Under the pieces are notes generated by a model. That model had not been told where the DNA came from, did no database searches, and saw nothing but the letters and a program-made list of their open reading frames with translations. Shown here piece by piece: positions 1 through 13,800 of a stretch of 64,000 nucleotides of DNA. How positions within the stretch are numbered: the first letter of the stretch is position 1; the number at the start of each line of letters is the position of its first letter. The stretch covers positions 62,001 through 126,000 of the forward strand of contig JAIXMF010000017.1 in NCBI GenBank assembly GCA_025201365.1, written 5' to 3'. The position numbers and the translations under genes were made by a program. This DNA comes from Syncephalis plumigaleata (taxonomy: Eukaryota; Zoopagomycota; Zoopagomycetes; Zoopagales; Piptocephalidaceae).

Positions 1-159
1 CCTAGTCCTGCATCCAAGCAGTTGCTGCACCATTTGTCGGAATCCAGGCCTTTCCTTTTTCTTTCTTTTCAACATTAGTCAAGTCAAGAAACAGAAACAG
101 AAACTACCATAAGCGACAAGCATGTTCGAATAGTCTCTTCCTACTTTTATTGATCTATC

Positions 160-572
160 ATGCGCCTCCACAAGTTGCCAGTATGTCTCGATCTATGCTT
201 GATTCTTGATAGATGTATAACTCGTATGGGTGATGATCTTGTTTCTAGCACGACACGAAGATTGTTACAACATAAATACGAGCAGTTGGCATTGTTCAAA
301 TTACACTATTGCAATAACTTGTTTATTGAATGGCACATGGTAAGCAATATTGTTCATTTGGGAGCGACATCACTTCTACTATACTACCGCCATATGGATC
401 ATGTGCAATGATAAAGAGGCAGTATTTGCTCGAGTTACACCACAGATGCCGTGTGATGATGACATACCAATGCGGCATTGCTACTGGAAATAACAACAAT
501 GACAACAATGACAACAATGACAACAACAATACCTCATTTGAAGGAAACGGAATGTGTCAGCTGATACGATAA
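160..572 (+). CDS. possible two-exon coding segment, uncharacterised
   Basis: Two open stretches can be joined in phase 0 by a GTAAGC donor after 339 and an AAG acceptor ending at 416. They give about 113 residues ending in an Asn/Asp-rich run and a stop at 570-572. The acceptor is weak and no clear branch point is visible, so this may be a chance open frame or the 5' part of the gene starting at 702. No family was recognised. The stretch 1-159 holds no supported gene. Confidence 0.2.
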
Positions 573-701
573 CGTGATCGGATTCAGTAGTTTATTTAAT
601 GTTGGACAAGGCGGCTTGTACCTTTTAGAACGTCGTTAACGCTCCCCTTTTTTGTTGTTATTATTGTTGTTACAGTTGTTGTTTTTTCTTGTTTTAATTC
701 T

Positions 702-2131
702 ATGGCACAGCCTATTGAACAAAGTGAAATAAGCCTAGCAGACCAGTATGCCTTTGACTGTCTTTTGCACTGGCGAATCTGTCTGCAATTCCTGCAAGCA
801 GCCCGTATACGAAATGAGGATTCCTCCGTAATATCGTCAACCCTTAGTAATTCGCACCTTTCGTTTGGCAAGCAACTCCCGCTATTTTATCGCCAGTGGA
901 ATAGTTCGGAATATGCTACGCAGCTGAAACATGTAGAAACCGTCATTAATGGTATGATTCATCGTATATTGAACATGCCTTCCTACAAACTGATTACGCT
1001 GTGTAGATTTAAAAACGAGAATGACCACGGAATTCAACACTATGATGTTGCTACGCTGGGAGTTGTCGAATTGTTTAACGCTCATGTTTGGTCGCTATGC
1101 ATTTCGTAATCCTCGTTCGTACGCATCGTCTGATCGAGGAGATATCAACAAATGTTCAGCACCTCCTTCCAATCAAGCAGAGATATATCAAGCTAGTAGT
1201 GCACCAACAATGACAAATCCATCTACTACTCATGCTACCACTGGTTCAGCTCATATGCTACGATGCAGAAGACATCGCAGTCATACATGTCATCATTGTG
1301 CAGCACGGTCTACCGATGAACAACCATTGGGCTTGCTGAAAAGCGTATCGGCATTCGTGGCATGTAGCGCGGACTATTTCGTGAATATGAATGGCGAGGA
1401 ACGTAACAACTGGTTCCGTATTTTGTTAGATCTTCAAACTCAAGTAAGATCATAATGGATCTATATAAGCATATTGAATCTTAATTTATTCATCACTATG
1501 ATTAGGCAATTATTGAGGGTTATTTATGCGACAATCAAAGTATATTTGATTTGGTACAGAAGGCATTCTTGTTACAGACACAATCAGAATTCAAAGATTT
1601 GTTCCAGCTGGATCATGAAGCATTCAGTAATTATCAGCAAGCACGAGAGGAACGAATGGACGAGGTAAGCCCAGTCTTCACGTATAATCATTGATCGTTT
1701 GCTCATTAACTTATTGTACGATGACAGATACTAAATATCAATCCAGATGAGCGGTATCTTTCGCATTTACTACGCTTAAACACCAAGTACAAGGAGCAGG
1801 ATACTATGGATACATTATTACTATATATTTATAACATGTATATTAAATTAGAAACACCTATTCTATACCAAGTAAGTGTCACTCGCTAATAGTACATGCT
1901 AATGATAACACGCCTGACCATTTGTTATTTACCAATTAGCATGCCACTCTATCCCTTACCACACTTCATCCTTATCAACGCGCTATGTTAACCTCACCAA
2001 TACTAGATGCACTGTCATTAGTAGATGACTTATATTTACAATGCAAATATGCCAATCCATTAGATCGATTACACGGTATCACTACTAGTGATCGGCATGA
2101 TGATGATGATGGCAACAATAATAGTAACTAA
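702..2131 (+). CDS. uncharacterised protein, five exons
   Basis: Exons 702-951, 1007-1443, 1506-1664, 1728-1871 and 1940-2131 join without a frame conflict and encode 393 residues. Donors are GTATGA, GTAAGA, GTAAGC and GTAAGT; acceptors end in TAG or CAG; introns are 55-70 nt. The protein is soluble, alpha-helical in appearance, and ends in an Asp/Asn-rich tail. The first exons (YRQW, then a helical stretch with DLKTRM) faintly recall the helical bundle of gamma-tubulin complex proteins, but there is not enough to assign it. The consistent phases over four introns argue for a real gene; the true start could lie upstream, in or before 160-572. It converges with the PTAR1 gene, their stops 118 bp apart. 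Confidence 0.6.
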
Positions 2132-2248
2132 TAACAACAACTAATAACTAATAAGCAATAACAATAAACATTTATATTTCTATATCATAGATAATAGCAA
2201 TAGCAATAATTTACTACTAATCCTGTCTAGTTATTGACATAGTCAACA

Positions 2249-3662
2249 TTATAAAAGCTGTTTCAATGGTAATCCTAATGCTAAATGAACATCACCCTCT
2301 TTCATTGTCATCTCGTTTAATCTACGGTTCGTGTAGTTTATCCATGTTTCATAGGCATTTGCATGTCGTAACTGATGCTGCAATGCGTTGGATAGCTCAT
2401 TCGTCGTATGCGCCATGGTATTCACTTGTAGTTGCATCGCTAATTCGCGTTTTAGTTCATTACTCCAATCAAGCGTGAATTTGAATTGATCTTCACGTTC
2501 TCTCGCCGTCACCATCTCTAATAACGATGTGGCCACCAGTCGTAAATGACACCAGATGGCTTCATGTCCTGGATATCGTGTGATTAGATCGTATACTCGT
2601 TCCATTTCCTTGTGCCAACAAGTGACAACTGTCCTATTGGCAAGAACGCGACGACGATAATGCCATGCTGCCGAGTCTGACAGGTGAGTGGCCGTCCAGC
2701 CATCTGTGAATTCATCTTCATTATCGATCAGTTGCGTGTAGCTGGCAGAATTGGCAAATGCCACGCTAGCCTGCTCCATTAGCCATGCTCGTTGCGTCCA
2801 CGCATAGTAATTACGTTGATGCAATGTGAAAGCACGCTCTGTCAACTTTAGTTCTCGCTCCATCACAGCGGGTGTCCACTCGATAAGTGGATGCAGTAAA
2901 AGTGATCGTCTACATGTCATTCCGTTAATTACTCCACTACTACTCATATGTAGTGTCGTGTCATGTTCACTTACCGATAATGCCAGCCTACACCGCTCTT
3001 ACGACCATTTGGTGCAGTCAATGCCACACTCGTCCAGTGTAGTTCGTTGTTCAGCGAGAGTGACTTTTCTTTAAACAACATACGACGTCTAACTTGATTT
3101 TGTTAACACACACATGCACATACATATACATATACATATCTTCGTGATCTGAACCGTATATGACAACATTGTTCATTACCTAACATTGATGGCAGTATAA
3201 TTCTCTGGTTGTAGCAACATTAGACAACGACTAGCCATTTCTATTTCATTGTTTACATCTATCTCATTATTATTGATGGTAGATGGCGATGATAATTGTG
3301 TTGGTACATTAGGAGTAGCTTGATAGTTCGGCCATAAGACACACGGTTCTACGCGTTGTTCATACTGCCATAGTCGTTGACGAGCATAACCGTATAAGCT
3401 AGGAACCAGGTTGTTCGGAATACCTAGTTTATTGTCAACACACAAGAACGAGCCACCATTGCCGTCGGTATTTACAGGTAAGGCTGAGGGTACTATACCA
3501 ATCTCATCACTAACACAATAGGAATGACAATAGTTGGTCATATTATACAATAACTTGTACTTCATAGCGAGGTACTTACACTTTAGGATTATCCACTTCA
3601 CCTAAGGCAGTAAGGAATTCAACGTACAATGCTGTACTAGTAGGTGTATTGAATTGTGCCAT
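2249..3662 (-). CDS. protein prenyltransferase alpha-subunit repeat protein (PTAR1 type)
   Basis: Four exons (3662-3580, 3509-3180, 3088-2975, 2936-2249) join in frame to give 404 residues. The start has the pattern DEIGIVPS followed by VDNKLGI, then LMLLQPENYTAINVRRRML, matching the PTAR1 N-terminus and its first prenyltransferase-alpha repeat (known form: DEIGLIP, ENKLG, LLLNPD-TAWNVRK). Later repeats carry NYYAWTQRAWL, SAAWHYRRRVL and HEAIWCHLR, the W-x-x-R repeat cores. In animals PTAR1 is the alpha-like subunit of geranylgeranyltransferase III, paired with the RabGGTase beta subunit and acting on SNAREs such as Ykt6; the same role here is inference. Introns are 38-91 nt with canonical ends. 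Confidence 0.85.
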
Positions 3663-5815
3663 TTCAACGTTAACACATTATAAACATAACTGTAGAAAGA
3701 AAATAGTAGAAAATAATAAGGAATACATTGGCCACAACACATGTTCTGTACATTTGCGTAAACCCACTAAAAAGGAAACATTCCTTTGATGAGCTACCAT
3801 ATTAGGCAGTTCTCGAATAATAAGCGAAGTCCATTCTCTTTCCCATTCTTTCTTTACTCATCTTCATAAATCTATACGAATACTATTCTCCATGATGCTT
3901 TTGTCTTTTTTTTGTAGTATCCTCTATGTATAATCAAGGGGACCCATTCTACTAATGTACCAATACCATTGAATGGTAATACCATGTAGTATAAGGCATT
4001 ATCGTTTAAACAATGGGCCTTTCTGCATAGCATACATATGCACACTCACTTCCCCTCGTCTTTTCCCTTTCTCCGCTCGCCCTTCTATTGTTTCATCATG
4101 GTAGTGCCATCTTTTTTATTCTCATCTATGGACAAGTCACTGTGTCTTCCCTATAGCGTTGTGTGTGCGTGTGTGTGTGTCCATCCAGTAACGGACTTGC
4201 CATTTTGGAGGAGACAAGTTGGCTAAGATGGTAATTCGACAGTTTATGGCAGCTCTCCTGTCGAATTGCCATAAATTATGATTGACACATATCGCGCTTC
4301 TATTGTCATTCATTGTAGTACCACGCTCAATTCGCTTAGTCTATCTCTCTCTCTCTCTCTCTGCCTGTCTTTCTTCATATCTACCTTTCTTTTCTCTTTC
4401 TCTCCTACTGCTGCTGCTGTTGCTGCTACTTCCTTGTCCTCGCTCCTTTTTATTCTCCTTCCTACAGTTGCTGTTACTGTGTTCTTGTCCTTATTACAGT
4501 TACAGTTATTGTTATTGTTGTTGTTGTTCTACCATTATTATCACGTCTATTGAACATCAGTTACATCTTCTTGTAGAGGGTCACTCCCACTCTCCTCATA
4601 CATCTCTCACTCTTATATTCTTATTCCTATCGGATCCATATTGATCTATGCGTGCCTGCATAGATTGGATGATCTTCCTTATTTCTACTTTCTAGCATCG
4701 TAATCATCACTAATTCACGCTATCATTCCCTCGTAATAATCGGTAATTCTTCTTTATCTCAATAATAATTTGCAGTGTACGGTCAATAAAGCAACTAGCT
4801 ATAGCACGTTATACCAATCATCACGACATCTACTTACTGGATAAGCAGGTAAGTGTTTGTTTATTATGCGTATTTTATGTATGTAGATATGCGTATGTAG
4901 CATTGGATGCCAAATAAGCAATAATAATATACAATGATGCTTTTATCATTAGTCTTGTTTATGACAATGAATACAGGCATACTCTCCTCATCTTATCACT
5001 ATCGTATATATACATATACATATACATGCCTGTACTGAATGGTATATCCATTGCTTTATTCATCCATAATGGGCCCATCTTTTACTTGTTATGTTACGTA
5101 TACGTATACCTATATGTATGCTCATCATACCACAAATAGTGATGATGATGATAGCAGCGTGTGTTTTGGCAGGTTGTTTCCAACTTGGTTTCCAAATTGA
5201 TTGATCCATTTTAATACTGCCACTCTTTCTTTCTTCCACCTCTTCCTCTTGCTCTGCCAACTTCTCTTTCGCCTTCTTTCTCTTTCTCTTTTATCCATAT
5301 CATTCCTTTTTTTGTTTGCTCGCAGGGCGGCGGACTTTTCATATCATAGTACGGATACTATTGTATCTTTGCTAGCTGGCTAATACCGCCACTACTATTA
5401 CAGCCATTGCTTCTCTTTATTTTTGCGAAATATCTCCTTCATTGTAGTGCATATAGTGTATGCATACAACTCTATACAATAGTAAACCATCTTGTCTACT
5501 ATTACTACCATTATTATTATTATTATTGCTACGCTTGCTTTGTCTACTCTACAGTCATCTCTAGTATTGATTGTATAGTCGATTCTAGTAGTTATACAAA
5601 TATACACACACACACACACGCATATTTACTTACTTACTTATCAACTATATTGCGTCTGCTATACTTAGGCCTGGTGTTTAGTATTGAACATAATTGTTGC
5701 ATAGCAGCCAGCATATAGACCGTTTCTTGCTCACCTCACCACTAATTGGAATTCCGCCCTTCTCGTCGTCGTTAGTTAGTTCGTCAGTCATATTCCGCAA
5801 CATTCGTATATCACA
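3663..5815. other. intergenic region with no supported gene
   Basis: About 2.1 kb between the divergent PTAR1 and Opy2-like genes. It holds a TC run (4345-4364), pyrimidine-rich tracts around 4370-4460 and 5220-5310, GT and CA dinucleotide runs, and a possible donor (CAG before GTAAGTG at 4850) that might belong to a 5' UTR intron of the downstream gene. Long open frames here are low-complexity Leu/Ser/Tyr-rich and look like chance. Confidence 0.5.
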
Positions 5816-7778
5816 ATGCGTATGACACTTCGTCATTTGTCACTGGTACTTGCCTTCATCGCTAGTGTGTGCTTTGTTCTTGCTACACCGCAACAGCAAG
5901 CATCAACGCCAACATCATCATCCGCATCGCCCGCTAATCCCACGTCAACCTGTCTTAAATGTCCACCACCTACTTGTGACCCAGTATGCAAAGGCACCGA
6001 TATATGTGTTTATACCGTGCAAACCTGTCATAAATGTCCAGTTCCCTCGTGTCAGTCTGGCGACCAATTACTTCGGAATGCGCAGGGTGCATCGGCACCC
6101 GATTCCTCATCGTCATCGTCGTCATCCTCTAAAATCGTACCCATCGCTATCGGTGGTGTATGCGGTGGATTAGGTGTGGCAGCAGCTATTGCCGGTCTCA
6201 TTTGGTACCGTCAACGACGTCGTTCGCAGGAGAACCGGCCACGTTATGGCGCGCAACTTAATGCCACCGGTGTCTATGCGGGCAGTCGTCACAACATGAG
6301 TGGGTTCAAAAGCCCGTATGCAGCATCGCGACAAACCGGTTTCAGCGAGGAGAATGAATCCATCATGGTAAGTAGACTACTTGATTCATTCTTATATAGA
6401 GTAACTAATTCATTATATTCATTTACACTATCAGGATGAAAATGATCGATTCTCTATTAGTCGTCCGCCTACAGCATGGGGTGGATTCCAAGCGGCAGTC
6501 GGTGCCACAGAAGCATTGGCTGACATCACTTCAGTGACCATTGACAGTAAGGAAGCACCATTGTCCATGCACATGGCACAGACACACAGCACGCAAGGAT
6601 CAGACCCATATATGGCTGCATCACTCGGCTCGCATAATGCCTATGATCATACCAATCAGAGTATGACGGAATCCAACACCTCATCTATTAGCAAGCAACA
6701 ACTGAATACACCACCAATGACATTAGGTGCAATGGTGGCAGCAGCTACAGCCGCCGTCTCTAAAGACATGAACGTTACCAGCTCATCCTACACCGGTAGA
6801 ATGATGAATGTACTTGACACGCATCAAATAGAGCGTACGAGTATGGCCGAATCAGCACATACTGATTTCTCCGATCAAATCGAAGTGACTAGAGCACGTA
6901 AAACTACCGTAAAATCCGGTCAATCCGTAACTTACGTTGATAACGTGGAGAACTACATTACACCTGGTGGACAGATATCACGATCTGCCACCATTAGTGA
7001 TCGCTCCTCTCGTCGTCAACCTCGTGGTGGTAATACTGCCACCGCCGATGATGATCAGCATTCCTCTTCATTTGATGCGACCACCATACCTACCGGTCTT
7101 CACGACAGTCTATTCCCCGTATCGAATACCACACAAATCATACGTGATATTAAAGAGGCCGACTATAACTATAATCATCTTCAAGTGGATAACCACAACA
7201 ACAATCACGATGATGATGACGATGCAGGCTGGCCACGTACTAGTTTCGCTCGTAATATATTCAGCTCACTACCAGAATCAGCCACCCTTGCACCATTAAC
7301 TGCTACGACGATGAATACTAACATTAACACAGCTCCTACTACTCATTATACATCATTAGTACCTGCTAACACTGCTGTCACTCCATCCGACATGAATAAT
7401 GCTTACCATTCTACTAGAGATTATACAATGCGACCAGAATCAGAAATAGATCCTAGTAATGCACTCTATAATCTAGCACGCGCTGTAGCAGAGGAGGACA
7501 ACAACATGCCATTACCTGTACCAAAGATCAACTACACCGCTCAACCATCAGCCGTAGTAGATGTCACCATTCAATTACCAGATTCTATTAGGGCAGCCAT
7601 GGAGGCAGATGAAATGAACGCAGATATTATCACTACTAATACTGGAAGAGAGACACGACAAGAGTTAACCGATCCAAGTGATACTAATTCCGGTTATTGG
7701 CAATGGCGTCAACAAATGATCGATTCAGCTCGTGATAATAACCACAACAACAACAACAACAATTATACTACGCGATAA
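5816..7778 (+). CDS. Opy2-like single-pass membrane protein, signal peptide and Cys-rich ectodomain
   Basis: Two exons (5816-6367 and 6435-7778) encode 631 residues. Residues 1-24 are a signal peptide. A Ser/Thr/Pro stretch precedes a cysteine cluster at about 45-80 (CLKCPPPTC, CKGTDIC, TVQTCHKCPVPSC). A Ser run (98-106) leads into a transmembrane segment at about 108-131, then a basic stop-transfer RQRRR and a roughly 490-residue cytoplasmic tail rich in Ser, Thr, Asn and Asp. The cysteine spacing resembles the fungal Opy2 domain (C-x2-CP, C-x3-Tvq-C-x2-C). In yeast Opy2 anchors Ste50 at the plasma membrane in HOG/MAPK signalling. The tail has no recognisable enzyme domain, so an adaptor or sensor role is inferred. 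The intron has a CTAAT branch and a CAG acceptor. Confidence 0.65.
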
Positions 7779-7853
7779 TTAAATAATCAATTTATTAAAA
7801 TGTGTAATGTATTACAAACAAAACATCATCCATTCATATTATACTATTAGTAT

Positions 7854-10800
7854 TTATCGTCTACCTCCTACACGTCGTTTACCACCACTATTTGGAGGCA
7901 TATTTGTATTATTGTTATTAGATCTTGTCATTTGTGTTCCATTATTACGTCCATAATATCCACCTCCACTATTGTTATTGTTATTATTACGATTATTGGA
8001 TGCATAATGATGACGATGATGTGGTGGATTACGTGAATGTGGTGCATTATCATTATTGGGTGTATTCGATCCATCTTGTCCTTGTCCACTAGCATTCGAT
8101 GAATCAAGTCCAAATCGACGTGCTCGTCTATCACGTACATTCTGATCAGATCCAGAGGATGTACCCACTTGACGAGTATTATGATGAGTAGAACTAGTAG
8201 TAGTAGTAGTAACTACATCTGTTGTAGTATTAGATCTACCAGGACGATGTCGTGTTGATTCATTACTAGTATTACTTGTAGCAATGGGTGTAGCATTCGA
8301 TGATGTAGCAATATTAGTCTGTTTCTCATTCATACGACGTGGTGCTTTAGAGGCATTCATATCAGGTCCTCCTCCTCCTCCTCCTCCAGATGATTTAGAG
8401 TGAGGTCCTGATAATTCTTGATCTGCTGGTCTCTTCTTACTCGTACGCCAGTCTTTATTCGATTCATCTAATGAGATAATGACATCAATATACATAGAAG
8501 TATTATTAGTTATCTACTTACTATAATGATCTGCTGTATGACCAGTATTCGTAGTTGATGTATTATGTGTACGTGATCGTTTAACACGATCTGATTCATT
8601 AGTATCACTAGTACGATGATCCTATTAATGTATACATTAATAATAGAATCATTAATATACAATTAACATCAAACATTACCTTTTTATCTCCTCGTCGTGT
8701 ATCACGTTCATAATCATTACGTCTACCTCTATATTCTCGATCACGTACTGCTCCTCCTCCACTACTGCCACCACTACCTGCACTCCTTTCTCTATCTCGA
8801 CCCATTCCTGTTGTTGTTGTAGCTGTTGTAGCTGTACTCGATAATGGCATTGTAGATGGTGATGTGTTGGCTGATGTTGTGGCCATAATTGAAGTAACAG
8901 CCGTATTGGATCGTCTAGTCTGATCTAATGATGATGATGATGGTATTCCTTCATTGGATCTATGATGTCGATGTGAAGATCCACCGGAATGATAACCTGC
9001 CTCATTATCATTTGTATTAATATTACCACTATTAGTAATGACAGTATTATCTCTTCGACGATCTGATCTACTTCGTGATTGACTGGAAGTGGGAGTGGGA
9101 GTGGTAGCAGTTGTAGTGGCAGTATTAGTAGTTGCTAGTGATTGACCTTCACTATTACGATGATCTAATTGTATATCATGTTTACTGTAGTTAGATGTAG
9201 ATATCGAGTCATTGGTAGTATTGCTCTCACCAGTAGTTGAAGTAGTAGAGTATTGCTGATGTCGACGACTAGAGCGTGTTTCTCGTTGTTTAGATCGATC
9301 ATTCATTGTATGTTCCTCTACATGACTATGACTATTCTGTGAGTGTTGAGATCTACGTTCATCACTCGTTGCTGTTGTAGCAGCAGCTGTTGTAGCTGAT
9401 GTCGATGTTGTCATTGTATGACTACTATCAGTAGTATGACGTGATTCTCTAGTAGATCTACGATCTCTATCAGTATCTGAACGATAACGTCTCTCTTCAT
9501 AGATTGATGTATCTTTACGAGATTTAGATTCATTAATATTGCTTGTTGTTGTTGTCAATGATGATGTTGTATTCATCATACTATTGGATATTGCTGCAGA
9601 TGATGATGATGATGATGATCCTTGTGTGTCATCACGTCGATGATCAATTGTTCTATAAGTAATAATCAATTAGATCAATATCTATAATATACATATATAT
9701 ATAATAGTTACCGTTCATGTAATGATCTAGTAGTAGATCTACCTCCTTCTATTGTACCACTACGTGTTGCTGTCATCGCTGTTGTAGTAGTTGTTGTAGT
9801 TGCCATACCATCTTTATGAGAACGTGTTGATACTATTGATGGAGTAACAGTAGATGTGGATAATTCTATAGATTTGCTTACAGTCTCACTAATAACAACA
9901 AGTATAAGCATTAACTACAATAGTGTATATATATAGTAATAACTTACCCAGATTCTCTATTACTAGTATCTGAACGTTCTAATAACAGTCAAATCATTAA
10001 TATCTAGTATAGTAATGATATAAGTAACTTACTCTCATATTTATCTACAAGATGACTTGATCGACTACCCTGTCCAGTCTTTGTCATATGTGATGCAGTT
10101 GATGTAGATGACATATTGGATTGTAATGGTGTACCTGTTGTTGTTGTTGTTGTTGTACTAGTCATGTTAGTATTAGGTGGAGGTGCCACAATACGTTTAC
10201 GATTCTTGAATGAATCAATGGTGATCCATGTTGTACTTTTATATTTTAACTTGGCATAATATCTACATTGTAATTACATACATATCCATGAATAATTGCT
10301 ATCACTACTACATCATCATACTACTTACCCAATAGCTAAGATACGTAAATCATTTCGTTCATCTTCTTGCAGTGTCTTCACATATTCAGATTGCATAATA
10401 CGACCAGGTCGAGCAATGAGTGGGAAGTATTCGAGTATCTCTGTAAGGATAGAGATGGCATTTCTTATTTGCATATACTCTCCTGAAGCAAGACAATCAG
10501 CAAATGTCTAATCATATTGTTAACATCATTACTATTACTATTACTATTGCTGCTGGTTACTCACCTCATGCAAGTATCGATGCCAAGTAATCATGGCAGA
10601 TGTCATGTCATCTAATGACATTTGTTGACTCTCCAGTACCGGTACTTGTTGTAGTAAATTGACACACGGCTGTTTAGCAAATCCCGGCCATCCCATACCG
10701 ATACCCTCCTTCATTGTATGAGTAGTTACAGTTAGTATACATGTGTTATGATACACACAACCATCTATCACGCTACCTTAGCGAACTCTCCCTCCTTCAT

Positions 10801-13800
10801 ATGCCATCGAGTAAGTTTGGCTAGTGTATGCTTCAGGTATTGTCCAAGTCGTTTCGCTTCCTTTTCCGTACACGAGAATATCCAATTAGACATGGATCGT
10901 CGTAGTACAGAGGTGTATAGGCCAAATGTCCACAATCCAGGTACGGCCAATCGATGCATCGTCTCCACGAATTTGAAACAGTAGAGTGCATCGACATCTG
11001 AGAATAGTAAACGTGGTCGAATACAATACTGGAATATATACGCGGCTGTAATACGTGGATCTTTGACTATTGATCAAGTGAGGTCATTGTATACATTAGT
11101 TCATTTACTTGATGCACTGCTTAATTGATTCATCACTTACTATGACTAAACCATTGGTCCTTCTCTTGTTCCAATACATTCATAATAGAGGCGACATGCT
11201 TCTTATGTGCCTCCAATTCCCCTCGTAATCCCTTCTCCCATCCGTTAATTCTACTACACATGGTATGTCGAATACTATGATTTTGATAGATCTACACGTA
11301 TATCATTAGTCATACTAGTATTAATGGCGGTAATCATTCACATTAACCTACCAGATTACGATGACCACGTTCAATATCCTGTCGTTCATCACGTAGTGTT
11401 CGCTCTTGAGCCGTGTACTGTGCTTCCGGTACATAAATGTCATACATGCTCAATTGCCAAAATGTCATATAAAATGCAGGACTACAATAACAAGTTGAAT
11501 TAGTATGTTGATGACCATGTCTCTGCCATTCATTTACCTGATATGATCCCATACATCAGATGGTAATAGTGAGCGTATTGCTACTTCCACTTCCGGTGTC
11601 TATAATAATATCTATTAGCATTACTGTTGCTGCTATTATTAATCTATTCACTTACTAATAGTATACTATCATGTGATGTTGTGGTAGTTGTCGTCGAATC
11701 CACTTGCATTGAATCTGTATCCGCGTTTACTTCATTTACTACTGCGCTAGCTTCTTCACCGGTCTTCTTCTCATCTACAGCTGATTCCTGCGTAATACGT
11801 TTCGTCAATTGTCGTTGATATTTAGGACGTAACCAGTGGAATGCAACCTCCGGCTCTAGACCATATTCGCCACATAACACATGTAGATCAGGTAAGGTGG
11901 CATCATACTCGGTAGGCGATGTGAATTCACGAAAGAATTCCGCATATTGTAACTGCTGTCCCGATAACTAATTAAACAAACAAACAAACAAACAGTCATC
12001 GCATGGTTATTAGTATGATGATGCTTGCTCAATTGATTATGTTTCACATGCTTACCTGATCATATCGACTACCTAATACTTTGAGATTATCTAGGAAATC
12101 CTGTTCCGATGTATATATTATATCACGTCGTAGTTGACCCATCAGAACAGCTAGTACAATACCCAGTCCCGAGTGTAGTAGACTACGCATTAGTCGTACA
12201 CCAGGACGACGTAATGGTCGTGGGCTTTTCTCGACGATCAGTGCCTCGCGTCGTAGAATATCACCACCACCCGCCGCGTATAGTTGATGTTCGGTAAATA
12301 TCGCGCCAGCCTCCATCGAGGCCACTTCTTTAATCATTTGCTCGAGAATAAACAAATCAATTGTGCTGCCTTTCCGTATTTGATTGACAATGTATTGCGC
12401 AATGGCCTCACTCGATATCGACGAGTAACGACGTATAGCTTGTCCACAAAATGATGCCAAATCTAATAATAATCAATAATCGTGAATATCATAAATAAAT
12501 AAAACATCACTAGTAGTTAATATAGTTCACTTACTGCGAAACCACGAGGAGATATGCTGTCCATCCTGTTGTAATCGATCCTCGCCATTAGCAAACAATT
12601 CAAGAATGGTATCTATTAAACAGTTAAGCAAATAACCAATCAAACATTACGTATTATCAGTGTCATTTTAGGTATAAACAAAAGGATACATGTCAGTACA
12701 TCGTAGCCGAATCGACTCAGGTATTTAAAGGCATCGGTAACACTTTGTGTCATGTTATCATACGTTCGAAGCTGAAGCATCACCGCTCTAAACGCGATAG
12801 TCGGTGCGGCATGTGATGCTTTAGCCAAACGACGACCACTCTCCTTGATAGTCTCTACGGAAATACGTCTATCCAATGTGACGCGTGTGTATATCATTAA
12901 TCTTCATGATCAACAATACATAAAGCACATCACTTACTGCATAATATCCTTAATGGCAGACTCGGTTTTCGCTCGAGCTAGGATTAATCCCCAGATACAC
13001 GATTGTTCCTTGGTCGCCTTGGCCACGCGTGTATTCTCGCCATAACGCGTTGTCCATTCGCCGTATATACCAAATCTACCATATCAATTAATATGAGCTA
13101 TATGAGGTAAGAAACACGATAATAACTACCTTTGTTGATAGCTATACTGCTCCAGTAATAGCCATAATTCGTGTAATACCGCTAGAGTAACATCAAATGA
13201 AATCAATAGATCATTCACATATTAGTCAATGAACTTACCGGGATTAGCACGCATGCAGGATATAGCTGGCAGTAGATGTTCACGTAGGATATACATCCAT
13301 GTATCCTTTTTACGTTGCATCATCTCTTCATCCTTATCACTATCATCGGCATTGTTGCAGAAGCAGCAGTTGTTGTTGCTTGTTCTGCTGATGCACTCGA
13401 ATTCGATACTAGATCACGCACAGCAATTCGACATATCTTCACTAATAGGGCTGGACATTTACTTAGACCAAGTTGTAAAAGACTTAGACATCGTCTTAAT
13501 CCATGAATACACGGATTACCATCCTCGTCCGTTGTAGTCGATGCTCGTCCAGACGATCAGTCCACGGACTAAAGAAGAATACGCTATTGCCCGTGGGTAT
13601 GATATCCCATGTGTAATCTAGTCGACCTGATGGTACAATCTTCTGGTAAGGTACAGGTCGAACAGGTTCATACAATGGCTCTATTAGATAATCAATTACT
13701 CGGCCTAGACCAAGTGCCACATCCACACGAATAGATGGCAAGTATGGATGTAGGGCAAGTAGTCGTGTGGCTCCCTTTAAATCGCCAATGGCCAATAAGC

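Noticed and set aside
4278-4644. Overlapping open frames of about 90-120 residues rich in Leu, Ser and Tyr
   Set aside because: They translate TC/TTC low-complexity DNA in two frames at once and show no start context, splice sites or conserved features.
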